Assembly (NCBI GenBank): GCA_964484195.1
Contig: CAZAER010000020.1
Coordinates: forward strand, 11,885-75,884
Length of the DNA stretch: 64,000 nucleotides
Direction: 5' to 3'
DNA from: JALHOP01 sp964484195
GTDB lineage: Bacteria; Myxococcota; XYA12-FULL-58-9; JALHOP01
Positions within the stretch are counted from its first letter, which is position 1. Every line of letters begins with the position of its first letter. The notes below the pieces were generated by a model, which was not told the origin of the DNA, ran no database searches, and saw nothing but the letters and a program-made list of their open reading frames with translations. Shown piece after piece: positions 50,872-60,054 of the stretch. A program made the position numbers and the translations under genes.

Positions 50872-51759
50872 ATGAGCGCTACCTACAAGCTTGTCTGCCT
50901 GTTCTTGTCCTGCGCCGCATTACGATGCGGTGGTTTGCCCGAGGGCGCCGAGGACGACGCCGATTTCTCACCGTTGGCGCTCGGCACGCGGACGACCACG
51001 GCGCTGCTCGCTTCGCCGCCAGTGGTCTACGGCGCCGCTGGCTCCGCGCAGGCCTTCGTCTTCGAGTGGGAAGCGCGACCCACCGCCGAGGATCTCCTGG
51101 TCCTCGTGCACTTCGTCGACGCGCAGGGGGACGTCGCTTTCGCGGACGAAGTCGAGCCGCCGGAGCCCACGACGACGTGGTCGGGTCATGTCACCCAGAC
51201 GTTCGCCATCAACGTGCCGAGCTTCGCCGAAGGCTCGTACGCGGTGATGGTCGGTCTCGTCGAGCGCCACCCGCCGTGGCAGCGCGTCGAGTTGCTCGCC
51301 GGCACCGAGGTCGTGGCCGACGCGGAGCTCCGCTATCGCGTCGCGACCCTCGACGTTGGCCCTCGGCCAGAAGACCAGATGAAGAAGGTGACCGGCGCCG
51401 GCGGCATGTGCATGACCCAGGTCGAAAGCCACGGCCTCGTCCTCGCCGCCTGTGACGGGTCGACGCGCCAGCAGTTCCGTATCCATGGCGACACCTTGGT
51501 CGCGGCGGACGGGAGCTGCGTCGAGGTGCCCAACGACGAGCACACGGTGGGTGCTCGCTTGCGCACCGCGGCCTGCGATCTCTCTGGGGGGCAAGCGTGG
51601 GTCTTAATAGAGGGGCGCATCATCAGCAACGAGGGGCGCTGTGTGGGGACGGGCGATGCGAGTGACGAGGGCGCGCCGCTCGCGCTCGCCCTCTGCGACG
51701 GCGGCATCGATCAACAATGGCGGTTTTCCATCCATCAAGAGGAGGCGTTCCATGAATAG
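50872..51759 (+). CDS. Lipoprotein with one copy of the new beta domain and ricin-type lectin
   Basis: A 295-residue second gene of the operon, 3 nt after the first. The signal sequence is short with two candidate lipid Cys (CLFLSC at 14 or ALRC at 19). One domain copy at about 43-162: FEWEARPTAEDLLVLVHFVDAQG, PPEPTTTWSGHVTQTF, VMVGLVERHPPWQRVELL. The lectin at about 168-295 has GGMCMTQV, DGSCVEVP and EGRCVGTG as the three trefoil starts, ending DQQWRFS. Its last 8 nt overlap the GH16 fusion gene. Confidence 0.85.
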   Translation: MSATYKLVCLFLSCAALRCGGLPEGAEDDADFSPLALGTRTTTALLASPPVVYGAAGSAQAFVFEWEARPTAEDLLVLVHFVDAQGDVAFADEVEPPEPTTTWSGHVTQTFAINVPSFAEGSYAVMVGLVERHPPWQRVELLAGTEVVADAELRYRVATLDVGPRPEDQMKKVTGAGGMCMTQVESHGLVLAACDGSTRQQFRIHGDTLVAADGSCVEVPNDEHTVGARLRTAACDLSGGQAWVLIEGRIISNEGRCVGTGDASDEGAPLALALCDGGIDQQWRFSIHQEEAFHE

Positions 51760-53434
51760 GGTCTTGCTGCTCGCCGCGTACGTCAGCGTGGCTGCCGTCG
51801 GTTGCACGGGCTCCGTCGGGGGCTTCGAGGGCAAGGGCAACGGCCTGCGTACCATCGACGCGTTTCCTACGTCGCTCGTCGGGAACGGCTCGGTGGTGCT
51901 TGCCGCGACGCCATCGGTGCTCTCGGGCGTGGCTGGCTCCGAAGTGAACGTGACCTTCCGCTGGGAGGCGCGGCCCATGGAGGAAGACCTCAACGTGTTC
52001 GTCCACTTGGTCGACGGCGCCGGGCAGATTGCCTTCGGCGCCGACTACCAGCCGCCGGAGGGTACCAGCGGCTGGTCGGGGACGGTCTCGCACACCCGCG
52101 CCATCACCGTTCCCGATGGGGCCAGCGGCACCTATCGCGTGCTCATCGGGCTCTATCAAACGCATGCACCGTGGGACCGTCAGCCGCTCGAGCCCGGCAC
52201 CTCCGTGTTGCCGGATGGTCAGCTGCGCTATGGCGTGGCCACCCTTTCGGTGGGCGGAGCGTCCGCCGGGCAGCCGGGGACGATCGTCTCCGGCAACGGC
52301 AAGTGCATGGAGGCGTCCGCCGCGGCGGACTCCGACTACGGGACTCGTCGCATCGTGCTCGCCACGTGCGACGGCAACCCTCGTCAAAGCTGGCAGCGCT
52401 ACGGCGACACGCTGGTGACCTGGGAGGGCGAGTGCCTGGACATCCCGGGGAACGAGCACTGGAACGGCAACCCCCTGCAGACCTACGAGTGCAACGGCAC
52501 GCCGGCTCAGGCGTGGTCGGCGGGTGACGGGCGCATCACCAGCACCGAGGGCCTGTGCATCGGCACGAACGGGGCGACCGTGGTCGTCGCCACCTGCAAC
52601 GGTGGTGATGACCAGCGCTGGGAAGTCGGTGGCGTCCCCGTCGGGCCCTCGCAGCCGGAGCCTTCGCAACCCGAGCCGTCACAGCCCGAGCCCGGGAACC
52701 CATCGGCGGGTGAGGGGCCAGCCGGCGCCTCGCCGGGGAGCTACGGCGCGCTCACCTTCCGCGAAGAGTGGGACGGCGGCGGCGTCGACTACGGCCGGTG
52801 GCGGACGCAGCTGCCCTGGTGGCCCGAGAACGACCTCGACAATCATCGCGTCGAGGGTGGCCTCTTGAAGATGTGGTCCGCGCGGGACTCCGACGGCAAC
52901 TTCGTCTTCCACAACATCGACCTCAACACGGACGGCTCGTTCGCGCAGCGCTACGGCTGGTTCGAGATCGAAGCGAAGTTGCCGCCCGGCGTCGGTCAGT
53001 GGCCGTCGTTCTGGCTCTACGCCCACAACGATCAGACCAGACCCGAGATCGACATCATGGAGGCCTATTCGTGCCTCGGCGGCGACTGGTGTGACGGCGA
53101 CGGCAATCCCAACGACTACAGCGGTACTTTGTGGATGGGCTGGGAAGACGGAACGGCCCGACGCATCTCGCAGCAACGCGCCAGCGCCAGTCGAGCTCTC
53201 GGAGCCCTCTCCGACGCGTTCCACCGCTATGGCGCACACTGGGAACCGGACGGTGTGACCTTCTATCTCGATGGCACTCCCATCGGTCCGAAGGTTTGGA
53301 CCAACGAGTTCGACCAGGAAATGTACATCGTGCTCGGCATCGGGCCGTTCCACGAGCCACTGCCCGGGACGCCTTCGAGCATCTCGAGCTCCTACCAGAT
53401 CAACTATGTCCGCGCCTGGGCGCTGGGGAACTGA
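51752..53434 (+). CDS. Lipoprotein: new beta domain, ricin-type lectin, GH16 glycosidase
   Basis: A 560-residue multidomain lipoprotein (lipobox AAVGC, Cys18). Domain copy at 47-168 (WEARPMEEDLNVFVHLVDGAG, WSGTVSHTRAITVP, LIGLYQTHAPWDR); lectin at about 175-292 (NGKCMEAS, EGECLDIP, EGLCIGTN, DQRWEV); a PSQPE linker at 299-330; GH16 at about 333-560. The GH16 catalytic set EIDIME is at residues 432-437, so the enzyme is probably an active retaining beta-glucanase or related (laminarinase, agarase, carrageenase), and Trp-rich TQLPWWPEND shapes the cleft. Ribosome site AGAGGAGG precedes the ATG. It gives the operon its hydrolytic activity. Confidence 0.93.
   Translation: MNRVLLLAAYVSVAAVGCTGSVGGFEGKGNGLRTIDAFPTSLVGNGSVVLAATPSVLSGVAGSEVNVTFRWEARPMEEDLNVFVHLVDGAGQIAFGADYQPPEGTSGWSGTVSHTRAITVPDGASGTYRVLIGLYQTHAPWDRQPLEPGTSVLPDGQLRYGVATLSVGGASAGQPGTIVSGNGKCMEASAAADSDYGTRRIVLATCDGNPRQSWQRYGDTLVTWEGECLDIPGNEHWNGNPLQTYECNGTPAQAWSAGDGRITSTEGLCIGTNGATVVVATCNGGDDQRWEVGGVPVGPSQPEPSQPEPSQPEPGNPSAGEGPAGASPGSYGALTFREEWDGGGVDYGRWRTQLPWWPENDLDNHRVEGGLLKMWSARDSDGNFVFHNIDLNTDGSFAQRYGWFEIEAKLPPGVGQWPSFWLYAHNDQTRPEIDIMEAYSCLGGDWCDGDGNPNDYSGTLWMGWEDGTARRISQQRASASRALGALSDAFHRYGAHWEPDGVTFYLDGTPIGPKVWTNEFDQEMYIVLGIGPFHEPLPGTPSSISSSYQINYVRAWALGN
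52646..52690 (+). repeat. Three PSQPE linker repeats
   Basis: Residues 299-313 of the GH16 lipoprotein are three perfect Pro-Ser-Gln-Pro-Glu units, each 15 nt, written with different synonymous codons. They form a stiff spacer between the lectin and the enzyme. Codon differences argue against recent duplication. Confidence 0.9.
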
Positions 53435-53436
53435 AC

Positions 53437-54774
53437 ATGAAGACACTGCGCGCTCTAGCGCTGATGGTTGGGTCCGTGCTCCTGGGCTGTGCTGGCGCTG
53501 TCGAAGGCGAACCGGGTTCTGCGGGTGCCCTCGACGAGCTGCCGCCGGTAGCGCTCATTGCCAGTACCACGACGATTCTACCGGCGGGACCGGAGCTGAT
53601 GGTGGCCGTGCCCGGTGGCTCGTTCACTTACACGTTGGAGTGGAACGCGCAGCCCTTGGCTTCCGACTACCTCGTGTTCGTGCACTTCGTCGACGCGGCC
53701 GGAGAGCTGGTGGTTGGCCACGACTATGATCCGCCAGAGCGGACGAGCCAGTGGAAGGGCCGGGTGAGTCACACACGCACCGTGGAGCTCCCGCAGCTGC
53801 CGGAAGGTACGTACAGCTTGATGGTCGGGCTTTACGAGCAACGGGCGCCGTGGGACCGCGTCGAGCTCGCTCGCGCCGCGGGCGTCGAGGTCGACGAGGA
53901 GTCCGGACGTTACGTCGTGGGCTCTCTCCACGTCGGCGCCGCCGCCGCGCCAGAGCCGAGCAACGGCGCTCTGACGTCGGTGCTGGTCGCATCGCCACTC
54001 CGCCAGATGGCCGGCGTGGGGACCGATCTGTCGATCACCTTCGAGTGGGACGCAGTGCCCATGGCCGAGGACTACCGAGTCTTCGTCCATCTCGTCGACA
54101 GCGCCGGCAACGTGGTCGGAACCGACGACTACGCACCGCCGGAGCGGACGAGCCAGTGGTCGGGGCGCATCTCGCACCTGCGCTGGTTCAGGGTTCCGCC
54201 ACAGATCAGCGCCAGCGACGCCTACAGCGTGCGCGTCGGCCTCTACGAGGACCACGAGCCTTGGGGTCGCATCGCGCTAGCCACGCAGGTCGGCGTCGTC
54301 GAAGACGACCAGCGGCGCTACCATGTGGCGCAGATCGACCTCGCGCCGCGTGGGCCGAGCACCCTGGTGAGCAACAATGGCAAGTGCCTCGAGCTCCATC
54401 ATGACGCCATGCCGGCGTACGCGAACACCAGCGTCTATCTCGCGGAGTGCAACGGCGGTCCGATGCAAGGCTGGGTGTTCGACGGTGACCGCATCAAGAG
54501 CGCGCCCTTCGGTAGCGGTGACGGCGTCGGGTTGTGCCTATCCCGGATGCCCAATTCGAATCTCCTCTGGGCACGCCATTGCAGTCAGCCCGAGGCGTCG
54601 CGCTGGGAGCGCAACGGTGGCGAGCTCTACGAGGAGGGCAGCTACACCCAGCTGAACCCAACGGGCTTCTGCATCAAGGCGGGAGGCCTGACGTACAACA
54701 CCGAGTCGGTGCGGCTCGTCGTCTGCTCCGCCGGAGCGGATCCGGCGCAGCAGTGGACCGTGGGGTCGCAGTAG
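53437..54774 (+). CDS. Lipoprotein with two copies of the new beta domain and ricin-type lectin
   Basis: A 445-residue fourth operon member (lipobox LLGC, Cys18), starting 2 nt after the GH16 gene. Domain copies lie at about 45-167 (LEWNAQPLASDYLVFVHFVD, HDYDPPERTSQWKGRVSHTRT, MVGLYEQRAPWDRVELA) and 182-303 (FEWDAVPMAEDYRVFVHLVD, YAPPERTSQWSGRISH, VRVGLYEDHEPWGRIAL). The lectin at about 305-445 has NGKCLELH, CNGGPMQGW and QQWTV. It is closest in layout to the first gene, so the pair probably duplicated. The operon ends 2 nt before the convergent 947-residue lipoprotein; I see no terminator hairpin. Confidence 0.85.
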   Translation: MKTLRALALMVGSVLLGCAGAVEGEPGSAGALDELPPVALIASTTTILPAGPELMVAVPGGSFTYTLEWNAQPLASDYLVFVHFVDAAGELVVGHDYDPPERTSQWKGRVSHTRTVELPQLPEGTYSLMVGLYEQRAPWDRVELARAAGVEVDEESGRYVVGSLHVGAAAAPEPSNGALTSVLVASPLRQMAGVGTDLSITFEWDAVPMAEDYRVFVHLVDSAGNVVGTDDYAPPERTSQWSGRISHLRWFRVPPQISASDAYSVRVGLYEDHEPWGRIALATQVGVVEDDQRRYHVAQIDLAPRGPSTLVSNNGKCLELHHDAMPAYANTSVYLAECNGGPMQGWVFDGDRIKSAPFGSGDGVGLCLSRMPNSNLLWARHCSQPEASRWERNGGELYEEGSYTQLNPTGFCIKAGGLTYNTESVRLVVCSAGADPAQQWTVGSQ

Positions 54775-54776
54775 GC

Positions 54777-57620
54777 CTACTCGCCGAAGGTCACCGCGGC
54801 GTGCAGGCCGCGGTGATCGCCGGCTCCTTCGACCGAGAGTCGCGCACCAATCTGACGTAGACGCGCGACACTGGCCGCCGCGGAGACGTCGGCGTGTCGC
54901 GTGCTGTAGCCGAGCATGGCCGCGCCGACGCGAGCACGTTCGTTGGCGTCGGGGTTGCCGCGAACGTATGGCGCCACTGCGCGGTCGGCGAGCGCCTGAC
55001 GTAGCTCTTCCACCTTGTGGGCTCGCTCGATCAGGGCCGCCACGATCTTGGTGACCCAGCGACCGTCCGCTGGAGCGTAGTCGAAGGCGGACTGGGTGCT
55101 GGCGTCCAGGCCCTTGGTGTTGGGCACGGGCTTGGTCTCGCTGGCGGCGGCCTTCGGACCGCGACCCTCCTTGAGCGCGGTCAGCTGCGCCACCAGGGTC
55201 TCGCGCGACAGGCTCGCCATGAAAGCGCCATGAGCGGTGGCGTAACGAATCGCGATGCGCTGGTCGGCGGGTAACGTGCCGCCTTCGCGGATCACCGACA
55301 CCGGCTGGCCATCGATCGCTTCCTCGGTGGTCCATTCGACGAGGCCGGGAGCGGCTTGCTCGACCATACGTCGGGCGCCGGTGAGCAGAGCGGCGAGGGC
55401 CACCGGGTTGCGCACCTCGGCACCGACATAGAGCGGAGCGCGTTGCAGGGCGGTGCGCCATACCGGCGGCACGAAGCCCACCTGCTCGGCGTCCTCCTTC
55501 TTGTCGACTTCGCCGAGGGTACCGCTCGCGACCACGAGGTCGTAGAGCCCGGCGCGGTCCATCGCGCCCGCCGTCACCCAGGTGCCGAGCCATCCCAGCG
55601 AGAAGTCGTTGCCCATGAAGCTGCGGCCGGTGCCTTCGAGCTCCCGGCGTAGAGACGCCTCGGGACCGACGGCGCTGGCCCACGAGATGCCGTTGCGCAC
55701 CGCCGGCGCGCTGATGCGGGCCGGGCCTGCGAGCGACTCGATGTCGGAGTAGTCGCCCCGGTTGGTGATGGGGAGCATGCGCACGTCGAGCGTAAGCGCT
55801 TTGCCACGCGTCGTGACCCGGAGCGCGGCGGGGTCGATGTACTTGCTCCACACCATCTCGTATTCGCCGCGGAACGTGGCGTACGCATCGCGCTCTTCGG
55901 TGGTCACCTTGTCGACCACAGTCTCGAGGATGGGCTTCATGAAGCCGGTCGTCGACGGCGAGCGGGCGCCTGTGCCCGGCTCGAAGGTGATGCGCTCACC
56001 GCCCTCGTGGGCAAGCTCGCTCTTGTCGAGGAGCTTGCTCTGCAACAGCTGGTCGACGGAGGTCGGAGCGTGGCCCTCGAGCCAGGCGTAGAGTAGGGCT
56101 GCGTAGCTGACGGCGCGCACGTCCGCCGCGGCCTGGACGCGACGCGCCGAGGCGATCTTGAAGGCGGGGCTCGTGACATGGGCAACGAACGCGTCGCCGA
56201 TGAAAGCGAAGGCATCTTCGCCGGCGCGATCATAGGGGTAGAGAGAGCGCATGTACGTGAAATCGCCGCCAGCGCCGATCGACGGGGCTCCGCTATCGCG
56301 AACGGCAACGAAACGCTCGAGAGCGGCGCGGCTGTTCGACACCAAGATGACGTCGCCGAGCTCGACCTGATGCCGCGACACGGCGCCGTCCGCGGAAACG
56401 GTCAAAGCGACCTCGTGGGCGCCTAGCTTGTAGGTCGAGCTGCTGGTGGTGAATCGGGCTTTCAAGTCGTCGAGCTTCTTGGCTAGGCCGGTCTTGAGGA
56501 GCGCGCCGTTGGTGACGTGGAAGGCGACGGTGACGTCGGTTCCTTCGCGGAAGAACGGATCGCTCGAGGCGATGGCGATGCCGTCGATGGCGGTGTCGGC
56601 GAGCACGCTCATGGCGGGTGAGCTCTCGAGCCCGAGCTGGTCGGCGTAGCGCTTCACGATGTCGCCGCCCCCGCTGTCGATGCCGCTCGCTTGCACGACG
56701 CCGAGCAGGCGATCGGTGAGGGTATCGACGGTCGCGTGCAACGCCTTGGCGCTGCTCGCGTGCATGTACAGCATCCCGCTGGGCACGACGGCCGCGAGAG
56801 GTTCCACCGCCGGCTTCAAGGCCAGCTCCTGAGCGAGACGCTCCCACGGATGCGCGGGAAGAGCGAGGGCTTCGACCTGCGCGATGGGCACGGTGCGCTT
56901 GCCGGTGCGGCGGATACGCAAGGCGCGCTGCGTTTGCATCGCGTCACGCAACGAGGCGGCACCGGTGTAGAACGCCATGGCTTCGTCGATGTCGTTGGTG
57001 AAGACGTCGTTGCGGCGGTCAGTGGGGCGGCTGGTCAGACGCGCGCGCTCGGCCGCGAAGGTGTAGAACGAGTCGGAGCCGGAGACGGTGTACGCCGTCG
57101 TCTGGAACCAGCGCGCCTGGCCCGCGAAGAACTCCTCGCGCAGGGTCTTCACGCTCTTGGCCGTCTTCGGCACCGCGACGCGGAGAACACCCTTGTCGCT
57201 GATGACGCCATCGCGCTGCACGCCTTCCCAGGCCACGTCGAGCTCTTGCGGCGCATTCTTCCCGGGGAAGCGGGCGTAGAAGTTGTCGGCGCTGGCCTCA
57301 CCGTTGTTCACCAGCCCGTAGACGTCACCGAGGACGTTGAAGCGGACATGCTCGGCATCGAAGCCATCGGCGAACCGGCCGCGCACGTAGACGGCATCGG
57401 CGTCGCGATAGACGGCATTGACCATCACCGGCTTGGTGCCGTGATCCTGGGGGACGACCTCGTACTTGGCGAGCGTGAGACGCGGAACATCGTCGCTGGG
57501 GGCGACCTCGGCGGCGCGCGCCTCCAGCGCGGCGGCGCTTTCATCCGCGGCTGGTTTTTTCGAAGACTTCGAGCACGATACGAGGAGGGCGAAACAGAGC
57601 ACCGACCGAGCTAGACGCAT
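54777..57620 (-). CDS. Large lipoprotein of unknown function
   Basis: A 947-residue predicted lipoprotein (signal MRLARSVLCFALLVSC, Cys16, then a Lys/Ser-rich stretch). I recognise no named domain. It reads as an alternation of periplasmic alpha/beta units. VVPSGMLYMHASSAKALHATVD and IAIASSDPFFREGTDVTVAFHV near residues 280-400 resemble parts of long DUF3352-like proteins, only loosely. The end shows SVEGAGDHRGLHAAVTFGE. It starts 18 nt after prpB on the same strand, so the pair may be co-transcribed. The first in-frame GTG at 57641 is less likely than the ATG. Confidence 0.6.
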   Translation of the reverse strand: MRLARSVLCFALLVSCSKSSKKPAADESAAALEARAAEVAPSDDVPRLTLAKYEVVPQDHGTKPVMVNAVYRDADAVYVRGRFADGFDAEHVRFNVLGDVYGLVNNGEASADNFYARFPGKNAPQELDVAWEGVQRDGVISDKGVLRVAVPKTAKSVKTLREEFFAGQARWFQTTAYTVSGSDSFYTFAAERARLTSRPTDRRNDVFTNDIDEAMAFYTGAASLRDAMQTQRALRIRRTGKRTVPIAQVEALALPAHPWERLAQELALKPAVEPLAAVVPSGMLYMHASSAKALHATVDTLTDRLLGVVQASGIDSGGGDIVKRYADQLGLESSPAMSVLADTAIDGIAIASSDPFFREGTDVTVAFHVTNGALLKTGLAKKLDDLKARFTTSSSTYKLGAHEVALTVSADGAVSRHQVELGDVILVSNSRAALERFVAVRDSGAPSIGAGGDFTYMRSLYPYDRAGEDAFAFIGDAFVAHVTSPAFKIASARRVQAAADVRAVSYAALLYAWLEGHAPTSVDQLLQSKLLDKSELAHEGGERITFEPGTGARSPSTTGFMKPILETVVDKVTTEERDAYATFRGEYEMVWSKYIDPAALRVTTRGKALTLDVRMLPITNRGDYSDIESLAGPARISAPAVRNGISWASAVGPEASLRRELEGTGRSFMGNDFSLGWLGTWVTAGAMDRAGLYDLVVASGTLGEVDKKEDAEQVGFVPPVWRTALQRAPLYVGAEVRNPVALAALLTGARRMVEQAAPGLVEWTTEEAIDGQPVSVIREGGTLPADQRIAIRYATAHGAFMASLSRETLVAQLTALKEGRGPKAAASETKPVPNTKGLDASTQSAFDYAPADGRWVTKIVAALIERAHKVEELRQALADRAVAPYVRGNPDANERARVGAAMLGYSTRHADVSAAASVARLRQIGARLSVEGAGDHRGLHAAVTFGE

Positions 57621-57637
57621 GGCGCGTCGTAGCACGG

Positions 57638-58537
57638 TCACTCTTTGGCGCGAAAGCCCGCCACCTGCGAATCGAACGCGGTGTACTCGTCGTAGCGCAA
57701 GAGGTCGTAGAGCTCCTTGCGATGCTGCATCCGCGATAGCAGAGCTTCTTGCGTGCCGTCGGCGGCGATCTGCTTCAAGCCATCCTCCACGGCCTTCATG
57801 GCGAGGCGCAACGTGGTCACCGGATAGATGACGAGGTTGTAGCCGAGCTCACCGAGCTGCTTCGTGGTCAAGAGCTTCGACTTACCGAACTCGGTCATGT
57901 TGGCGAGGAGCGGTACTTTCACGGCCTTACGCATGGCGGCGAACTCGCCCTCGTCTTGCATGGCCTCGGGGAAGATCATCTCGGCACCGGCGTCGACGTA
58001 GGCCTTGGCGCGGTCGATGGCCTTGTCGAGGCCTTCGCTGGCGCGGGCGTCGGTGCGCGCGATGATGAGGAAGTTCGGGTCGCGCTTGGCCTTGGCGGCG
58101 GCGACGATCTTCTTCACCATGGCTTCGGTCTCGACCAGGCCTTTGCCTTCGAGGTGGCCACAGCGCTTCGGGTTCACCTGGTCTTCGAGGTGCGCGCCGG
58201 CGATGCCCATCTCCTCGAGCTCTTGCACGGTCCGCGCGGCGTTCAGTGGCTCGCCGAAGCCGGTGTCCATGTCGATGATCGACGGCAGCTCGGTTGCGCG
58301 CGCGATCATGCGACCGCGCTGCGCGACTTCACTGAGCGTCGTGAGGCCGACGTCGGGATAACCCAGGTCGTTCGAGAGCACCGCTCCGCTGATGTAGACG
58401 CCTTCGAACCCCAGCCGCTCGACCATCATGGCGACCAACGGAGAGAAGGCGCCCGGAAAACGCAGCAGGCCGGGGGCGCGCAGCTTCGCTCGGAAGGCAG
58501 CGCGCTTGGCTTTGGGATCGGCGCTCGCGAACAACAT
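57638..58537 (-). CDS. prpB: Methylisocitrate lyase
   Basis: A 299-residue enzyme of the methylcitrate cycle, splitting 2-methylisocitrate into pyruvate and succinate. The catalytic loop HLEDQVNPKRCGHLEGKGLVE carries the conserved Cys in KRCGH. VYISGAVLSNDLGYPDVGLTT, IIDMDTGFGEPLN and LIIARTDARASEGL are family motifs with Mg ligands. Its ATG overlaps the prpD stop by one base. PrpC and PrpE are not in the window. The cycle clears propionyl-CoA. Confidence 0.96.
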   Translation of the reverse strand: MLFASADPKAKRAAFRAKLRAPGLLRFPGAFSPLVAMMVERLGFEGVYISGAVLSNDLGYPDVGLTTLSEVAQRGRMIARATELPSIIDMDTGFGEPLNAARTVQELEEMGIAGAHLEDQVNPKRCGHLEGKGLVETEAMVKKIVAAAKAKRDPNFLIIARTDARASEGLDKAIDRAKAYVDAGAEMIFPEAMQDEGEFAAMRKAVKVPLLANMTEFGKSKLLTTKQLGELGYNLVIYPVTTLRLAMKAVEDGLKQIAADGTQEALLSRMQHRKELYDLLRYDEYTAFDSQVAGFRAKE

Positions 58538-60045
58538 CAGAAGATGCCCCGGGTGTCGCGGCTCGCATGGGTGAGCTTGCCCGCGGGGAACACCGGGTGG
58601 AGCTGCAACAGGTCCGCGGCCGAGAGCTGCGGCAAGCGCTGGGTCAGCTCGATGACGCGCTTGATTTCGGCGTTGTCGAGCACGCCCTCGGTGAGCGTCT
58701 CGAATTTACGGATGTAGTCGGGACGCTTGAAGGGTTTTGCGCCCGCTGGGTTCGCGTTCGCGAGAGCGAGCTCGTCCGTGATCGTGGATCCGTCGCTCAT
58801 GGTCACGACGACGCGCGCGCCGAAGGCTTTCTCCTTGGGATCGGTCGCGTGGTAGCGACGCGTCCACTCTGCGTCCTCGACGGTCGAGATCTTGTGCCAG
58901 AGCGCCACGGTGTCCGCTCGCTGAGCGCGCTCGGGAGCGTACGACTTCACGTGGTGCCAGCTGCGATCCTGCAGCGCGACCGCGAAGATGTACATGATGC
59001 TGTGGTCGAGGGTCTCGCGCGACGCCTTCGGATCCATCTTCTGCGGATCGTTGGCGCCGGTGCCGATGACGTAATGAGTGTGATGCGAGGTGTGGAGCAC
59101 GATGCTCTTCACCTTCGAGCCATCGCCGACTTTCTCGCCGAGGCGAGCTGCGAGGTCGATGAGCGCCTGCGCTTGGTACTCGGCGCTGTGCTCCTTGGTG
59201 TAGGTCTCGAGGATGGCGCGCTTGGCCTCGCCCTTCTCGGGGAGCGGCACGCTGTACTCGGCTTTCGGGCCGTCGAGCATCCAGGCGATGACGCTGTCCT
59301 CACCCTCGTAGATCGGCGACGGCGACTTCTCGCCGCGCATGGCGCGGTCGACGGCTTCGATGGCGATCTTGCCGGCCCACGACGGCGCGTGCGCCTTCCA
59401 CGACGAGATCTCGCCCTTGCGCGACTGGCGCGTCGAGAACGAGACGTGCACTGCCTGCTGCACGGCCTGGTAGATCACGTCCGTCGACAGGTTGAGCATG
59501 GTGCCGATGCCCGCTGCAGCGGACGGCGCGAGATGCGCGATGTGATCGATCTTGTGCTTGTGCAGACAGATCGCCTTCACCAGGTTCACGTGCAGCTCGT
59601 AGGCGGTGGCGGCGCCGCGGATGACGTCCGCTCCGCTCTTGCCGAGACGCTGAGCGACCGCGAGGATCGGCGGCAGGTTGTCGCCGGGATGCGAGTAGTC
59701 GGCGGCGAGGAAGGTGTCGTGGAAGTCGAGCTCACGCACCGCGGTGCCATTGGCCCAGGCGGCCCATTCGGGCGAGACGCGGACGCTGGAGGGTAGACCG
59801 AACAGGGTGGCGCCGTCGGGTGTCGGGTGGGTCAGGGCCTGCGAGCGGGCGTTGGCGACCGGGGTGCGGTTGGCGGCGGCGATGGCCACCGACGCGTTGT
59901 CGATGACGCGGTTGACGATCATCTCGCTAGTCGCGGGGTCGATGGCCACCGGGTCGGTCGCGACCTCGGCCATGGCCCAAGCCAGCTGCTTTTCCTTCGG
60001 GAGGTGCTCTTTCGATGGGTAAACGCGGACGTGGTGATTGCGCAT
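58537..60045 (-). CDS. prpD: 2-Methylcitrate dehydratase (MmgE/PrpD family)
   Basis: A 502-residue dehydratase, of the iron-sulfur-free type. Motifs: ANGTAVRELDFHDTFL, HPGDNLPPILAVAQRLGKSG, AYELHVNLVKAICLH, THYVIGTGANDPQK and MSDGSTITDELALANANPAGAKPF, which form the PrpD signature. It converts 2-methylcitrate to 2-methylaconitate ahead of PrpB. It overlaps prpB and lies 9 nt after the alpha/beta hydrolase, so the three genes probably form one operon. Confidence 0.95.
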   Translation of the reverse strand: MRNHHVRVYPSKEHLPKEKQLAWAMAEVATDPVAIDPATSEMIVNRVIDNASVAIAAANRTPVANARSQALTHPTPDGATLFGLPSSVRVSPEWAAWANGTAVRELDFHDTFLAADYSHPGDNLPPILAVAQRLGKSGADVIRGAATAYELHVNLVKAICLHKHKIDHIAHLAPSAAAGIGTMLNLSTDVIYQAVQQAVHVSFSTRQSRKGEISSWKAHAPSWAGKIAIEAVDRAMRGEKSPSPIYEGEDSVIAWMLDGPKAEYSVPLPEKGEAKRAILETYTKEHSAEYQAQALIDLAARLGEKVGDGSKVKSIVLHTSHHTHYVIGTGANDPQKMDPKASRETLDHSIMYIFAVALQDRSWHHVKSYAPERAQRADTVALWHKISTVEDAEWTRRYHATDPKEKAFGARVVVTMSDGSTITDELALANANPAGAKPFKRPDYIRKFETLTEGVLDNAEIKRVIELTQRLPQLSAADLLQLHPVFPAGKLTHASRDTRGIF

Positions 60046-60054
60046 GGGCGCGCG

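Noticed and set aside
52640..52700. 15-nt repeats considered as direct DNA repeats
   Set aside because: Protein units are identical but codons differ, so selection acts on the linker and not on DNA.
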